A stretch of DNA of 64,000 bases from an uncultured Burkholderiales bacterium (GCA_903820745.1 CAIJIT010000355.1:34015-98014), one strand, 5' to 3'; positions 33,707 through 42,539 are shown, numbered from the stretch's first letter. Made by a program: numbers and translations. The notes: generated by a model not told the origin, from the letters alone.

Positions 33707-34780
33707 TCAGGATTCAGGAAAGGTCGCGGTCGGGCCCAGCGGAGCCGCTTCTTTGAACAGGGTATCAACCAGCCTGGCCTTGTGAAAAGCCCGGTCGCCC
33801 CAGGCCGAATCGAGCACCCAGGCGCGCTTCATGAACATCTGCAGATCGACCTCCCAGGTGTAGCCCATCGCGCCATGCACCTGGATGCCCTTGCGGCCGG
33901 CGGTCCAGGCCGCTTCGGCACAGGCCAGCTTGGCATGCGAGACCAGCGCTGCCCGCTGCCCGCTGCCCTGAGCCAGCGCCAGCACAGCACGGTAAAGCAC
34001 CGGTTTGGCAAACTCGATCAAGGTCACGACATCGGCCAGATGATGTTTGACCGCCTGGAAGCTGCCGATCACCTTGCCGAACTGCTTGCGCTGCGCCACA
34101 TAGTCAACGGAAAGATCCAGCATGCGCTGGGCTAGGCCGATCAACTGCCCGCTGATGCTGAGATTGGCGCGGTCGAGCGCGAGGTCCCAAAGCGCCTGGG
34201 CGGCAGGGCCGTCGAGCAGCAGGCTGGCGGTGCTTGGCGTCCAATGCACGACGGCCAGACGGCGCGAGGCATCGATGCTGTGCTGTGCCTCCAGCCTGAC
34301 CTGATCACGGGTCAGACCATGCAAGGCCAGGCCGGTCGGTGTGGTCTGAGCCAGCAACAGGAGATCGGCCAGATGCGCGTCAGCCACCCAGGGATTGACC
34401 GGATGTCCGACCGCCACGCGTGCCGAACCGTCGGCCACCTTGGGCAGCCATTCCAGACGCAGCGGATGGTCTTCGGGTAAACCGGTCAGCAAACCTGCGG
34501 CCACATAAGCGGTATCAGCGAGTGAATCGGGAATGGCGTAATAGCCGAGCTCCTGGGTCATCAAGGCCCAGTCGACATCGCCCAGGCCAAGTCCGCCTTC
34601 GGCCTCGGGCACTGACAGCGCGGTCAGGCCCTGGGCAGCAATCTTGGCGCGCAACTCGGGCGAGCGCCCGCCATCGGTTTCCCAGACTTCGCGCAGCATT
34701 TCAGGCGCTGCCTCGGTCATCAGGAAGCGACTCATCGAGTCACGGAATGCGATTTGTTCGTCGCTGAAGGTGAAGTTCAT
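33707..34780 (-). CDS. Acyl-CoA dehydrogenase, smaller partner subunit
   Basis: A 357-residue acyl-CoA dehydrogenase of the shorter type found in steroid alpha2beta2 complexes (FadE31-33 group). ATG 34780 with GAGGA six bases before it is a strong start; the extension to 34900 overlaps the preceding gene. Visible are RKQFGKVIGSFQAVKHHLAD and IQVHGAMGYTWEVDLQMFMKRA split in motifs. The mid-domain FAD region is degenerate compared with the larger partner, as usual for this subunit. It starts 11 bp after the larger dehydrogenase gene, so the two probably form one heteromeric enzyme. The same two domain types occur fused elsewhere in this window (15877, 29447). Confidence 0.85.
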   Translation of the reverse strand: MNFTFSDEQIAFRDSMSRFLMTEAAPEMLREVWETDGGRSPELRAKIAAQGLTALSVPEAEGGLGLGDVDWALMTQELGYYAIPDSLADTAYVAAGLLTGLPEDHPLRLEWLPKVADGSARVAVGHPVNPWVADAHLADLLLLAQTTPTGLALHGLTRDQVRLEAQHSIDASRRLAVVHWTPSTASLLLDGPAAQALWDLALDRANLSISGQLIGLAQRMLDLSVDYVAQRKQFGKVIGSFQAVKHHLADVVTLIEFAKPVLYRAVLALAQGSGQRAALVSHAKLACAEAAWTAGRKGIQVHGAMGYTWEVDLQMFMKRAWVLDSAWGDRAFHKARLVDTLFKEAAPLGPTATFPES

Positions 34781-34791
34781 CGTGATCCTCT

Positions 34792-35946
34792 TCAGCTTTT
34801 CGGAAGTCCGAGCACGCGCTCGGCAATGATGTTGCGCTGGATCTCGTTGGTGCCCGCGTAGATTGGTCCGGCCTGCGCAAACAGGAAACCCTCCAGCCAC
34901 TCATGCACTTCGGGATCGTCGATCAACTCGGCCCGGGGACCGAGGATGCGCATCGCTGTTTCATGCATCTGCAGATCGAGTTCGGACCAGAAAATCTTGT
35001 TGGTGCTGGCCTCGGCACCGACCTTGGCGCCCTGAGCCAGCCGGCTGACGGTGTGATAACTCGACAGGTTGTAGGCCTCGGCACCCATCCAGGCGCGCAG
35101 CACCTGGTTGCGGATCTCGGGATCGCGGTCGGCCTGGGCCTGGTGGCGCAGATAGAGCTGTACCAGCTTTTGCGCGGTGCGCTGGAAGCGCGCGGGAGAA
35201 CGCAGCAACAGACCGCGTTCGAAACCGGCAGTTGCCATCGCCACATTCCAGCCCTGACCCTCTTCACCAATGCGGTTGTCGACGCTGACGCGGACATCAT
35301 CGAAAAACACTTCAGCAAAGGATTGTTTGCCGTTCAGCGCCTTGATCGGCCGGATCGTGATGCCCTTGGCATCGAGCGGCACCATCAGATAGCTGAGTCC
35401 ATGGTGGCGGGTTGACCCCGGCTCGCTGCGAAAGAGCCCGAACAGCCAGTTGGCAAACAAGGCCCGGGTCGACCAGGTTTTCTGTCCATTGATCACATAG
35501 TCGTCGCCATCCCTGACCGCCCGGCTGCTGATCGCGGCCATGTCGGAACCGGCATTGGGCTCGCTCCAGCCCTGCGCCCACATGTCATCGCAGCGCGCCA
35601 TCCGCGGCAGGAAACGCGCTTTTTGTTCGGCGCTGCCGAATTCCATCAAGGTCGGCCCGAGCAGCAGGATGCCGTTCTGGTTGATCCGCATCGGCGCATC
35701 AGCGCGGAAATATTCCTCTTCAAAAATCAGCCATTCAAACAAGTCACTGCCGCGCCCGCCCAACTCGGCCGGCCAGGTGACACTGCTGTAGCCGGCTTCG
35801 GCCAGCGTCGCTTCCCATTGGCGATGCTGCTCGAAACCTTCGCGGGTGTCGTAGCTGCCAAACTTTTCCTTCGGCAAATGCCCGGCCAGCCAGGCGCGCA
35901 CTTCACTGCGGAATGCCTGTTGTCGGGGGCTGTAGTTCAAATCCAT
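34792..35946 (-). CDS. Acyl-CoA dehydrogenase, larger partner subunit
   Basis: A 384-residue acyl-CoA dehydrogenase. Marks are SSVTWPAELGGRGSD, MWAQGWSEPNAGSDMAAIS, INGQKTWSTRA, QSFAEVFFDDVRVSVDN, GFERGLL and YAGTNEIQRNIIAERVLGLPKS. It resembles the FadE30/FadE31-type larger subunits of the steroid ring-degradation dehydrogenases. It lies directly downstream of echA20 and is followed by its presumed partner after 11 bp. The substrate is likely a CoA thioester from rings C/D (inference from ipdC, echA20, ipdAB and fadA6 neighbours). Confidence 0.86.
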   Translation of the reverse strand: MDLNYSPRQQAFRSEVRAWLAGHLPKEKFGSYDTREGFEQHRQWEATLAEAGYSSVTWPAELGGRGSDLFEWLIFEEEYFRADAPMRINQNGILLLGPTLMEFGSAEQKARFLPRMARCDDMWAQGWSEPNAGSDMAAISSRAVRDGDDYVINGQKTWSTRALFANWLFGLFRSEPGSTRHHGLSYLMVPLDAKGITIRPIKALNGKQSFAEVFFDDVRVSVDNRIGEEGQGWNVAMATAGFERGLLLRSPARFQRTAQKLVQLYLRHQAQADRDPEIRNQVLRAWMGAEAYNLSSYHTVSRLAQGAKVGAEASTNKIFWSELDLQMHETAMRILGPRAELIDDPEVHEWLEGFLFAQAGPIYAGTNEIQRNIIAERVLGLPKS

Positions 35947-35960
35947 GCCGGCAATCTCCT

Positions 35961-36722
35961 TCAGAACTTGGCGTCGCGTTTTTCGACGAAGGCTTTGCGT
36001 GTTTCGGCCGAGTCAGGGCTCATATAGGCTTGCAGGGTGAAGCCCTGCTCCCAGCGGTATTTGGCTTCGAGGTCGCCGTCTTCGATGCCGGTCAAGGCCT
36101 CTTTGGCCAGGCGGATCATGGCCGGGCTCTTGGCTGCAATCTTGTCAGCGATGGCCAGCGCCTGCTCGCGCAATTGCGCGCGCGGCACCATGCGCTCGAT
36201 TGCGCCGAGTTGCAAGGCCTCAGCGGCGCCGATCATCTCGCCGGTAAAAAACAGGTAACGCGTCTTTTGCACGCCGAACATCCGCTGCATATGGGCCGCA
36301 CCACCCATCGCGCCACGGTCGAGTTCGGGTAGTCCGAAACTGGCGTCCTCGGCCGCGATGACGATGTCGGCTGCGCCGCAGATGCCGATGCCGCCACCCA
36401 GCACAAAGCCATGCACAGCAGCGATGACCGGCACAGGATTGAGGTGTACGGCCTTGAAGGTCGCGTAATTGCCGGCGTTGACCGAAACGATCAACCCCGG
36501 ATCGGCATTCAACTCCTTGATGTCGACACCGGCGCAAAAGCCGCGGCCTTCAGCCCGGATCACGATCACCTGCACCTGTGGGTTGGCCCCGCAGGCAGCG
36601 ATTTCGGCGGCCAGGCCATGCCAGCCGGCCGCATTCAAGGCATTCACCGGGGCCCGGTCGATGACGATCTCGGCCACGCCATTGGCATGCAGGATGGAAT
36701 GGAATTGTTCTTGCAGGCTCAT
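35961..36722 (-). CDS. echA20: EchA20-like ring-D hydrolase (crotonase family)
   Basis: A 253-residue crotonase-family protein. The segments IVIDRAPVNALNA, IRAEGRGFCAGVDIKEL, GFVLGGGIGICGAADIVIA, FGLPELDRGAMGGAAHMQRM and the C-terminal YRWEQGFTLQ match my memory of EchA20 (Rv3550). In mycobacteria this enzyme opens ring D of the indanone acyl-CoA by hydrolysis rather than acting as a simple hydratase. The ATG overlaps the ipdC stop (ATGA, 36719-36722), so translation is coupled. Gene order ipdA, ipdB, a crotonase, ipdC, echA20 keeps the actinobacterial HIP set together. Confidence 0.83.
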   Translation of the reverse strand: MSLQEQFHSILHANGVAEIVIDRAPVNALNAAGWHGLAAEIAACGANPQVQVIVIRAEGRGFCAGVDIKELNADPGLIVSVNAGNYATFKAVHLNPVPVIAAVHGFVLGGGIGICGAADIVIAAEDASFGLPELDRGAMGGAAHMQRMFGVQKTRYLFFTGEMIGAAEALQLGAIERMVPRAQLREQALAIADKIAAKSPAMIRLAKEALTGIEDGDLEAKYRWEQGFTLQAYMSPDSAETRKAFVEKRDAKF

Positions 36723-37819
36723 GTTGGATTGCCCCGCAAATTCCCCAGCACCTCAAGCCGCTCGAGCGCCTGGGCGACGATGCCTTGCAGCACTTGTTCG
36801 CAGCTCTGCAACTCGCCGATCAAAGCCGCGACCTGGCCCGACGACATCACGCCTTCGGCCGGTTTGCCCTCGACCATCGAGCGTTGCAGCAGCACCGGCG
36901 CATTCGCCGCCATCACCGTTTGCGCCAAGGCAGCCGGGTCCTCGCGGAAAGCCTGCCAGAGCACCCGCGCCACATGGCCCATGGTCATGCCGGTCTGGGC
37001 CTTCCACTGCATGGCGCTGCTCAAGGCAATCCGCAAACGCTTGAAGGGCGAGGCTTTTTCCAGCATGGCCAGGTATTCGTTGTCGATCATGCGCTGCGGC
37101 ATGCCGTCGATCAGGTAGGAGATGCGGATCCGGTCGGCCTCCTTGACCTCGACATAGCGCTGCAAAGTCGCCGCTGCCACGCCGCTGTCGCTGGTCATCA
37201 GGAAGCGCGTGCCCATCGCGATGCCCTGGGCTCCGAAGGCCAGCGCCGCGACCAGGCCACGGCCATCGTAAAAACCGCCAGCCGCCACCACCGGCACCTT
37301 GACCGCGTCGACCACCTGGGGCAGCAGCACCGTGGTTGGCACTGAACCCGTGTGGCCACCGCCCTCACCGCCCTGGATGGTGATGATGTTGGCACCCATC
37401 TCGATCGCCTTTTGTGCATGCTTGAGCGCACCGACCGTCGGCATGCAGTGGATGCCGGCATTGCGCAAACGTGCGATCGTCTTCTTGTCCGGGCCGCGGC
37501 CGTAGCTGACTGCGCGCAACTGGTGCTTGATCGCCAGGTCAAGCAGTTGCTGGGCATTGGGCTGGAACATATGGAAGTTCAGGCCGAAAGGCTTGTCGCC
37601 ATTGAGCTGCTTGACCTTCAGGATGTCGGCTTCGATCTGGTCGGCCGCAATCGTCGCGCCGGCCAGAAAGCCAAAGCCGCCGGCATTGCTGGTGGCAGCG
37701 ACCAGTTCAGGGCCGGCCACCCAGCCCATCGCTGTCTGCACGACCGGATAGCGGCAACCGAGCAACTCACACAGCGGTGTCTGCAGCGCCAGGGCATCCC
37801 TCCTTGCGGAATCACTCAT
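36719..37819 (-). CDS. ipdC: IpdC-like flavin oxidoreductase
   Basis: A 366-residue FMN enzyme of the nitronate monooxygenase fold. The features YPVVQTAMGWVAGPELVAA, the FMN loop GGEGGGHTGSVPTTVLLPQVVDAV and AAGGFYDGRG, MGTRFLMTSDS, DGMPQRM and the end SGQVAALIGELQSCEQ match IpdC (Rv3553) as I recall it. IpdC introduces the double bond in ring C needed for ring opening, acting on a CoA thioester. Its ATG lies 8 bp inside the end of the upstream crotonase gene and its stop overlaps echA20, so it is tightly coupled on both sides. Confidence 0.85.
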   Translation of the reverse strand: MSDSARRDALALQTPLCELLGCRYPVVQTAMGWVAGPELVAATSNAGGFGFLAGATIAADQIEADILKVKQLNGDKPFGLNFHMFQPNAQQLLDLAIKHQLRAVSYGRGPDKKTIARLRNAGIHCMPTVGALKHAQKAIEMGANIITIQGGEGGGHTGSVPTTVLLPQVVDAVKVPVVAAGGFYDGRGLVAALAFGAQGIAMGTRFLMTSDSGVAAATLQRYVEVKEADRIRISYLIDGMPQRMIDNEYLAMLEKASPFKRLRIALSSAMQWKAQTGMTMGHVARVLWQAFREDPAALAQTVMAANAPVLLQRSMVEGKPAEGVMSSGQVAALIGELQSCEQVLQGIVAQALERLEVLGNLRGNPT

Positions 37820-38717
37820 CTTCGGCGTTCTTCTTGTTGGCCTTGATCATCGACTTAGCATCATGACCGCCGAGGTGGCCGGCACCGAGCAACTGCCCAT
37901 GGGCATGGGCCAGATGGTGGTAGCCATAAGCCATGTCCATGCCGGCACGCAGGCCTTGCAATTCCTCGATCCGGTTGATCACCTGCTTGGTCAGCGCCAA
38001 TCCCATGCGCGGTTGGCTGGCGATACGCGCGGCCATCGCCATGACTTCGGCTTCCAGGCCGGCCGCAGGCACGACCCGGTTGACCATGCCCATCTGGTAA
38101 GCCCTGGCGGCCGGCATACGCTCGCCCAGAAACAGGAATTCCTTGGCAATGCGCGGATTCAACTCATGCACATGGGCGAAATACTCGACCCCAGGAATGC
38201 CCATGCGGACCACAGGATCCTGGAAAAAAGCGTCCTCGCTGGCGACGATCAGATCGCAGACCCAGGCCAGCATCAGCCCGCCGGCGATACAAGCGCCCTG
38301 CACCATCGCGATCGTCGGCTTGGGCATTTCATGCCAACGCCGGCACATGCCGATGTAGACCTCTTGCTCGCGCGCATAGTTGAACTCGGCACCGGGCTTG
38401 TTGCTGTGGTCCCACCAGAGATGGGCCCGGTCGAATGACTTGTTGACGTCGCGCCCTGGCGTGCCGATGTCATGGCCGGCGCTGAAATGCTTGCCCGCGC
38501 CGCGCAGCACGATGACCTTGACCGCATCGTCATCGATCGCCTGCTTGAACGCCGCATCGAGCGCATAAGTCATCTGCGAGTTCTGCGCGTTGTTGTAGCC
38601 GGGACGATTCATCGTCACCGTGGCAATGCCATCGGCAACGGCATAGAGCACCGGCTCGGCGGTTTCGTAGACAGAAGGATCGTCGCGCTGGACGAAGGAT
38701 TCGTTATTGCTGCTCAT
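37812..38717 (-). CDS. Enoyl-CoA hydratase/isomerase family protein
   Basis: A 301-residue crotonase-family protein, longer than EchA20. Visible are YAVADGIATVTMNRP, LRGAGKHFSAGHDIGTPG, the oxyanion-loop region QGACIAGGLMLAWVCDLIVAS and PVVRMGIPGVEYFAHVHELNP. The insertion between FSAGHD and VQGAC with HLWWDHSNKPGAEFNY is long and aromatic, a feature of a subset of steroid-cluster crotonases. ATG 38717 is used, 4 bp after the ipdB stop. It most likely hydrates or isomerises a ring or side-chain acyl-CoA; I cannot tie it to a named mycobacterial EchA. Confidence 0.83.
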   Translation of the reverse strand: MSSNNESFVQRDDPSVYETAEPVLYAVADGIATVTMNRPGYNNAQNSQMTYALDAAFKQAIDDDAVKVIVLRGAGKHFSAGHDIGTPGRDVNKSFDRAHLWWDHSNKPGAEFNYAREQEVYIGMCRRWHEMPKPTIAMVQGACIAGGLMLAWVCDLIVASEDAFFQDPVVRMGIPGVEYFAHVHELNPRIAKEFLFLGERMPAARAYQMGMVNRVVPAAGLEAEVMAMAARIASQPRMGLALTKQVINRIEELQGLRAGMDMAYGYHHLAHAHGQLLGAGHLGGHDAKSMIKANKKNAEDE

Positions 38718-38721
38718 CGGG

Positions 38722-39516
38722 TCACCCCATTGCCGTGGCACGCAGGCCATGCGGATCAAGTTTTGCTAGCAGCGCGAGTTGCCCGGCTTCTGGCGATGCG
38801 GTCTGCGGCAAGTTGGCGGGCAGCAGCAGGGGGAAGCCGGTGGCGGCTTGCACCTGCTCAGCGCTGACACCGGGGTGTAGGCTGAGCAAACGCGCTTGAT
38901 GGCCGGAGCCGCCGAAATCGAACACGCACAAATTGGTGATGATCATGCGCACATCTATCTCGTCCAGACTCCAACCGCGCGCCAGTCGGGCCGGGTTGTA
39001 GCCGGCCGAAGCCACCATGTCGACTTCGCCCGCAACGAATACCTTGGTGCTGTGGTTGGGGACAAAGAAGCTGTTCGCATGATTGATCGAATTGCCGGGG
39101 AAACCGCGCACGCCGAGCATCATCGACTTCGGCTTGGCATGGTCGCTGCCGATCATCGAGATATTGGCCTGGCCGAAGCGGTCGATCTGGGTCGGTCCGA
39201 CCATCGCATGGCGCTTGCCGCTCCAGACATTGTCAAAAATCCGCGCAAAACCCATCCAGGTCTCGCGTTTGGGCTGGTAGCCGGCCAGGGGCCCGGTACG
39301 CGGGCCGATCGGCACCGGTTCGCTGACCAGCCAGGCCTCGGAATCGGTCATCATCAGATCAGGGTTCGAGCTGCTCATGCATAGCGAAGCCGCCAGACGG
39401 GGCACGATGCCGATGCCGGTAGCGAGGACTTCGCCGTCATGCTGCCAGGCCTGAGCCGCGGCGCAGATGACGAGGTCGACCAGGCTGGTATCGACTTGGG
39501 TGGTTTCTTCAGTCAT
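38722..39516 (-). CDS. ipdB: IpdB, beta subunit of ring-C hydrolase
   Basis: A 264-residue CoA-transferase-fold protein. Segments VDLVICAAAQAWQHDGEVLATGIGIVPRLAA, MMTDSEAWLVSEPVPIG, MVGPTQIDRFGQANISMIG, GVRGFPGNSINHANSF and TNLCVFDFGG match the IpdB group. With IpdA it forms the hydrolase that opens steroid ring C by a retro-Claisen-like reaction (established for the M. tuberculosis pair), although the fold is that of class I CoA-transferases. The gene follows ipdA after 9 bp. Confidence 0.86.
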   Translation of the reverse strand: MTEETTQVDTSLVDLVICAAAQAWQHDGEVLATGIGIVPRLAASLCMSSSNPDLMMTDSEAWLVSEPVPIGPRTGPLAGYQPKRETWMGFARIFDNVWSGKRHAMVGPTQIDRFGQANISMIGSDHAKPKSMMLGVRGFPGNSINHANSFFVPNHSTKVFVAGEVDMVASAGYNPARLARGWSLDEIDVRMIITNLCVFDFGGSGHQARLLSLHPGVSAEQVQAATGFPLLLPANLPQTASPEAGQLALLAKLDPHGLRATAMG

Positions 39517-39525
39517 GTCGATCTT

Positions 39526-40404
39526 TCAAAAGGTCGGCAGCGGCAGGCTGCGCACGGCAGCTTCACCGCCGACGCGGGCCAGATATTCGGCCTCGCTGCA
39601 ATTGACATAGCGCTCGACATAAGCCGCCCAGCCGCCCTCCTGCTTGGCGCTGGCTACATATTCCTTGAAATGCTTGACGTCGAAACCATACAGCGGCGCA
39701 CAACTGCTTGGGTGGGCGCCGCAAGGCAGGTGCACCACACCAGCCGTATGCGCGCGCTCCCAATGCACATAGCGCGACTCTTCGCCAGATTCAAATGTGG
39801 CAGTCGGCACCAACTCGTCGCAGCTGACGAAGGTCTTCTTCGCGGCGCGGGCAAACAAGTCGTCCATATACAGATCGGGGCCCTTGATCTGGCAGACGCC
39901 CCGCGCATCGGCCCGGTCGACATGCAGCAGCGCGGCGTCGAGCGGCAGCGCCGGCATCGCCACCCAATCGCGGTCGTCATAGGGCGAGCTGACCAGCTTC
40001 AGGGATGGGTTGTGGGTCAGGACATCGGTGCCGAGGCCGACCCGCGTCGGGATATAGGGCACGCGCATACCCGCAGCCTTGAGCCCCAGCATGAACATGC
40101 CTTCGTCGATTTCCATCACCTCCAGCGCGCCGCTTTGCCGTGCCAGCCGGAAATAGGGTTCGAGCGGAATGAAGTCGAGCGAGACAAAGGCGAACACCAG
40201 TTTCCTGACCTTGCCCGCAGCGCAGAGCATGCCGACATCGGCACCACCATAGGCGACGATGGTGAGGTCCTTCAAGGGAGAGCGCAAGATCTCGCGTACC
40301 AGCGCCATCGGTTTGCGCCTCGGTCCCCAGCCACCGATGCCGACGGTCATGCCATCGCTCAACTGCGCGACGACTTGCGCCGCGCTCATGATCTTGTTCG
40401 CCAT
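39526..40404 (-). CDS. ipdA: IpdA, alpha subunit of ring-C hydrolase
   Basis: A 292-residue CoA-transferase-like subunit. The GIGGWGPRRKPMALVREILRS, DLTIVAYGGADVGMLCAAGKV, FVSLDFIPLEPYFRLARQSG, EIDEGMFMLGLKAAGMR and AMPALPLDAALLHVDRAD stretches match IpdA. The canonical catalytic Glu segment of true CoA-transferases is not the pattern seen, in line with a hydrolase. It begins 5 bp after the hsaC stop, so ring A cleavage and ring C opening genes share one transcript. It acts with IpdB on a ring-C CoA thioester in the cytoplasm. Confidence 0.87.
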   Translation of the reverse strand: MANKIMSAAQVVAQLSDGMTVGIGGWGPRRKPMALVREILRSPLKDLTIVAYGGADVGMLCAAGKVRKLVFAFVSLDFIPLEPYFRLARQSGALEVMEIDEGMFMLGLKAAGMRVPYIPTRVGLGTDVLTHNPSLKLVSSPYDDRDWVAMPALPLDAALLHVDRADARGVCQIKGPDLYMDDLFARAAKKTFVSCDELVPTATFESGEESRYVHWERAHTAGVVHLPCGAHPSSCAPLYGFDVKHFKEYVASAKQEGGWAAYVERYVNCSEAEYLARVGGEAAVRSLPLPTF

Positions 40405-40409
40405 CCGTC

Positions 40410-41306
40410 TCAGCCCTGTTGGCCCACCGAAAAATCATGGCCCCACAAGCTCACGCGGGTAAACTCATGGACGATATGTTCCTGCCAGTCGCAGACCGCA
40501 CCGCCATAGCCAAACTCGACATCAAAGCCCGAGGGCGACTGCATGTAGAAGGAAGTCATCTTGTCGTTCGTATGCTGGCCCAAGGTCGCTGTCAGCTTGG
40601 CGCCGTCAGCAGCGCGCCGGTCCATCGCCCGGCCGACTTCAGGCATTGATTCGACTTCAACCATCACATGCACGCAGCCGCTTTCGACCGGGAAACCGGC
40701 CAATGCCAGGCTGTGATGCCTGGCATTGCCGCAATGGAAGAAATGGATCGGCAGCACCGGTCCGGCATCGCCACCCGGCTTGAAATTGAACAGATCCGAC
40801 AGGCCAAAGCCCATCACATCCTTGACGAAGGCCACCGTGGCTTCGAAATTCGGTGCGGGCAAAACCGTATGTCCCAGGCCCAGATCGCCGGTGATGAAAC
40901 CCGAAACGCCAGTCGGCGAGGCGAAATGCTGGAAGTCGGACTTGAAGCCCCAGACCAGTTCATGCCGGTTGCCCGAAGGATCGACGATCGCAACCAATTG
41001 CTGCACGCAGCGTTTGGCGCACAAGGCCTGATCGCCCAACTCGTAAGCCACGCCCTTGTCTGACAGATGGCCCAGGGCTGACTGGAAAGCTTCCCGGTCG
41101 AGCAATTCCCAGGCGCTGGCGACATAGCCATTGCGACTGCCTGACTGCACCGAAATGCGGAACTGGCGCTCGTCCATCTTCACATGCAGGCCGCCATCTG
41201 GGCTGTCCGACACCATCATGCCCAGCACGTTGTGGGCATAGTCAGACCAGCGCTTCAGGTCGGTGGTTTCAGCAACGATATAAGCCAGTCCACGAATATT
41301 CAGCAT
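40410..41306 (-). CDS. hsaC: HsaC/TesB extradiol dioxygenase
   Basis: A 298-residue type I extradiol dioxygenase with two vicinal-oxygen-chelate repeats. The Fe(II) ligands are visible as His 146 (LGLGHTVLP), His 213 (CVHVMVEV) and Glu 264 (FDVEFGYGG), with active-site His 197/198 (RHHSLAL). Spacing and length match HsaC and Comamonas TesB, which cleave the catechol formed in ring A of 3,4-DHSA between the hydroxylated carbon and its neighbour. GGAG lies 7-8 bases before ATG 41306. It is the first gene of the ~16.5-kb minus-strand run, and two adjacent dyads (41348-41383) lie just upstream. Confidence 0.88.
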   Translation of the reverse strand: MLNIRGLAYIVAETTDLKRWSDYAHNVLGMMVSDSPDGGLHVKMDERQFRISVQSGSRNGYVASAWELLDREAFQSALGHLSDKGVAYELGDQALCAKRCVQQLVAIVDPSGNRHELVWGFKSDFQHFASPTGVSGFITGDLGLGHTVLPAPNFEATVAFVKDVMGFGLSDLFNFKPGGDAGPVLPIHFFHCGNARHHSLALAGFPVESGCVHVMVEVESMPEVGRAMDRRAADGAKLTATLGQHTNDKMTSFYMQSPSGFDVEFGYGGAVCDWQEHIVHEFTRVSLWGHDFSVGQQG

Positions 41307-41365
41307 GGGAAAACTCCAGTCATTGGGGATATGCCCTGATTATTCGGCTCGTCCCATGAGCAAAC

Positions 41366-41383
41366 ATCGTCCGATGAGACTAA
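41366..41383. promoter_or_regulatory. Regulon operator candidate upstream of hsaC
   Basis: ATCGTCC-GATG-AGACTAA, nearly identical to the site upstream of hsaA (58980; one spacer base differs). It ends 60 bp before the hsaC start codon. A weaker 7-4-7 copy, CTCGTCC-CATG-AGCAAAC at 41348-41365, abuts it exactly, giving a tandem pair. Confidence 0.6.
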
Positions 41384-41444
41384 GAATTGCAGACTGACAA
41401 CTGCTTCCTGCCGAACTGCCGCCCCAGCGCAAGGCAATGCCAAC

Positions 41445-42539
41445 TCAAACCGCTGGATAGTCGCTATAGCCTGCCGGTCCGGCGGTGTAGAGCGTCTTGC
41501 GATCGAAGCGGGTCAAGGGCAGGCCCTGCCGCAAACGCCAGACCAGATCCGGGTTGGCAACGAAATGGCGCGCAAAAGACAAGGCAGCCTGTGGCCAGTC
41601 GAGCAAGGCCTGGCGTGCATTCTCGGGACCGAATCCATCGTTGAGGATCAGGCGCCCCTTGAAATGCTCGGCACCGAGTGCAAAGGCATCGATGTCGGGG
41701 GTTGGGGCTCGCATCAGGTGCAAATAGGCCAGGTCGAGCGAGTTCGCCTGTCTGATCAGCTCGGTATGGCTGGCGGCGGAATCCTCATCAAAACAGTCAT
41801 TGAAGCTGTTGCCAGGATTGAGCCGCAGTCCGACCCGGCCCGGGCCGATTGCCGCAGCCATCACCTGCAGGCATTCCATCGAGAAGCGCACCCGGTTCGC
41901 CAACGAACCCCCATAGAGATCGTCGCGCTGGTTGGTCCCCGAGCTGAGAAAGGCCTTGGGCAAATAGCCGCTGGTGCCATGCAGTTCGACCCCGTCAAAG
42001 CCTGCTGCACGCGCATTCAGCGCGGCCTGGCGATGCTCGTCAATCACTTCCTGGATCTCGTCAAGGCTCAAAGCAACCGGCATGTCAAAAGGTTGCATGC
42101 CGGCAGCATCGGTAAACACCTCGCCGGCCGCCTGCAAGGCGCTGGGTGCTACCGTTCGCACGCCCGGACCCTTGATATGCCGGCTGCCGATGCGGCCACC
42201 ATGCATGATCTGCAGCACGATCAAACCGCCGCGCCCATGGACGGCATCGGTAACGCGTTTCCAGGCGCTGATCTGCGCAGCATTGGCGATGCCGGGTTGG
42301 CGGCAATAGGACTGGCCGGTGGCACTCGGCCAAGTGCCTTCGGCCACGATCAGGCCGGCATCGGCGCGCTGGCTGTAATAGTCGACCATGCAGTCGGTGG
42401 CCAGCCCGGCAGCATCGGCGCGGTTGCGTGTCATCGGCGCCATCACGATGCGGTTGCTCAGGCGCAGTTCACCGAGTTGAAGACGGTCGAACAAGGGGTC
42501 AAACAAGGGCTCAGACAAGGGATCAGACAGGCTCGGCAT
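41445..42539 (-). CDS. Old Yellow Enzyme family reductase
   Basis: A 364-residue FMN barrel protein of the OYE/NemA class. Marks are LSNRIVMAPMTRNRA, LQIMHGGRIG, the ELHGTSGYLPKAFLSSGTNQRDDLYGGS active-site stretch and FARHFVANPDLVWRLR near the end. The usual active-site pair His-x-x-His/Asn is His-Gly-Thr-Ser here. The N-terminus contains a four-residue tandem repeat (DPLS, EPLF, DPLF, DRLQ). The gene begins immediately after the stop of the NTF2-like gene (TGA then ATG). OYEs reduce activated C=C bonds and several bind steroids; a role in steroid enone reduction is plausible but not shown. Confidence 0.82.
   Translation of the reverse strand: MPSLSDPLSEPLFDPLFDRLQLGELRLSNRIVMAPMTRNRADAAGLATDCMVDYYSQRADAGLIVAEGTWPSATGQSYCRQPGIANAAQISAWKRVTDAVHGRGGLIVLQIMHGGRIGSRHIKGPGVRTVAPSALQAAGEVFTDAAGMQPFDMPVALSLDEIQEVIDEHRQAALNARAAGFDGVELHGTSGYLPKAFLSSGTNQRDDLYGGSLANRVRFSMECLQVMAAAIGPGRVGLRLNPGNSFNDCFDEDSAASHTELIRQANSLDLAYLHLMRAPTPDIDAFALGAEHFKGRLILNDGFGPENARQALLDWPQAALSFARHFVANPDLVWRLRQGLPLTRFDRKTLYTAGPAGYSDYPAV
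42487..42534 (-). repeat. Four 12-bp tandem repeats at the OYE gene start
   Basis: Units on the plus strand are TCGAACAAGGGG, TCAAACAAGGGC, TCAGACAAGGGA and TCAGACAGGCTC. They are in frame with the OYE gene and encode the repeated DPLS/EPLF/DPLF/DRLQ motif. Unit number could change without frameshift by slippage. Confidence 0.75.
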
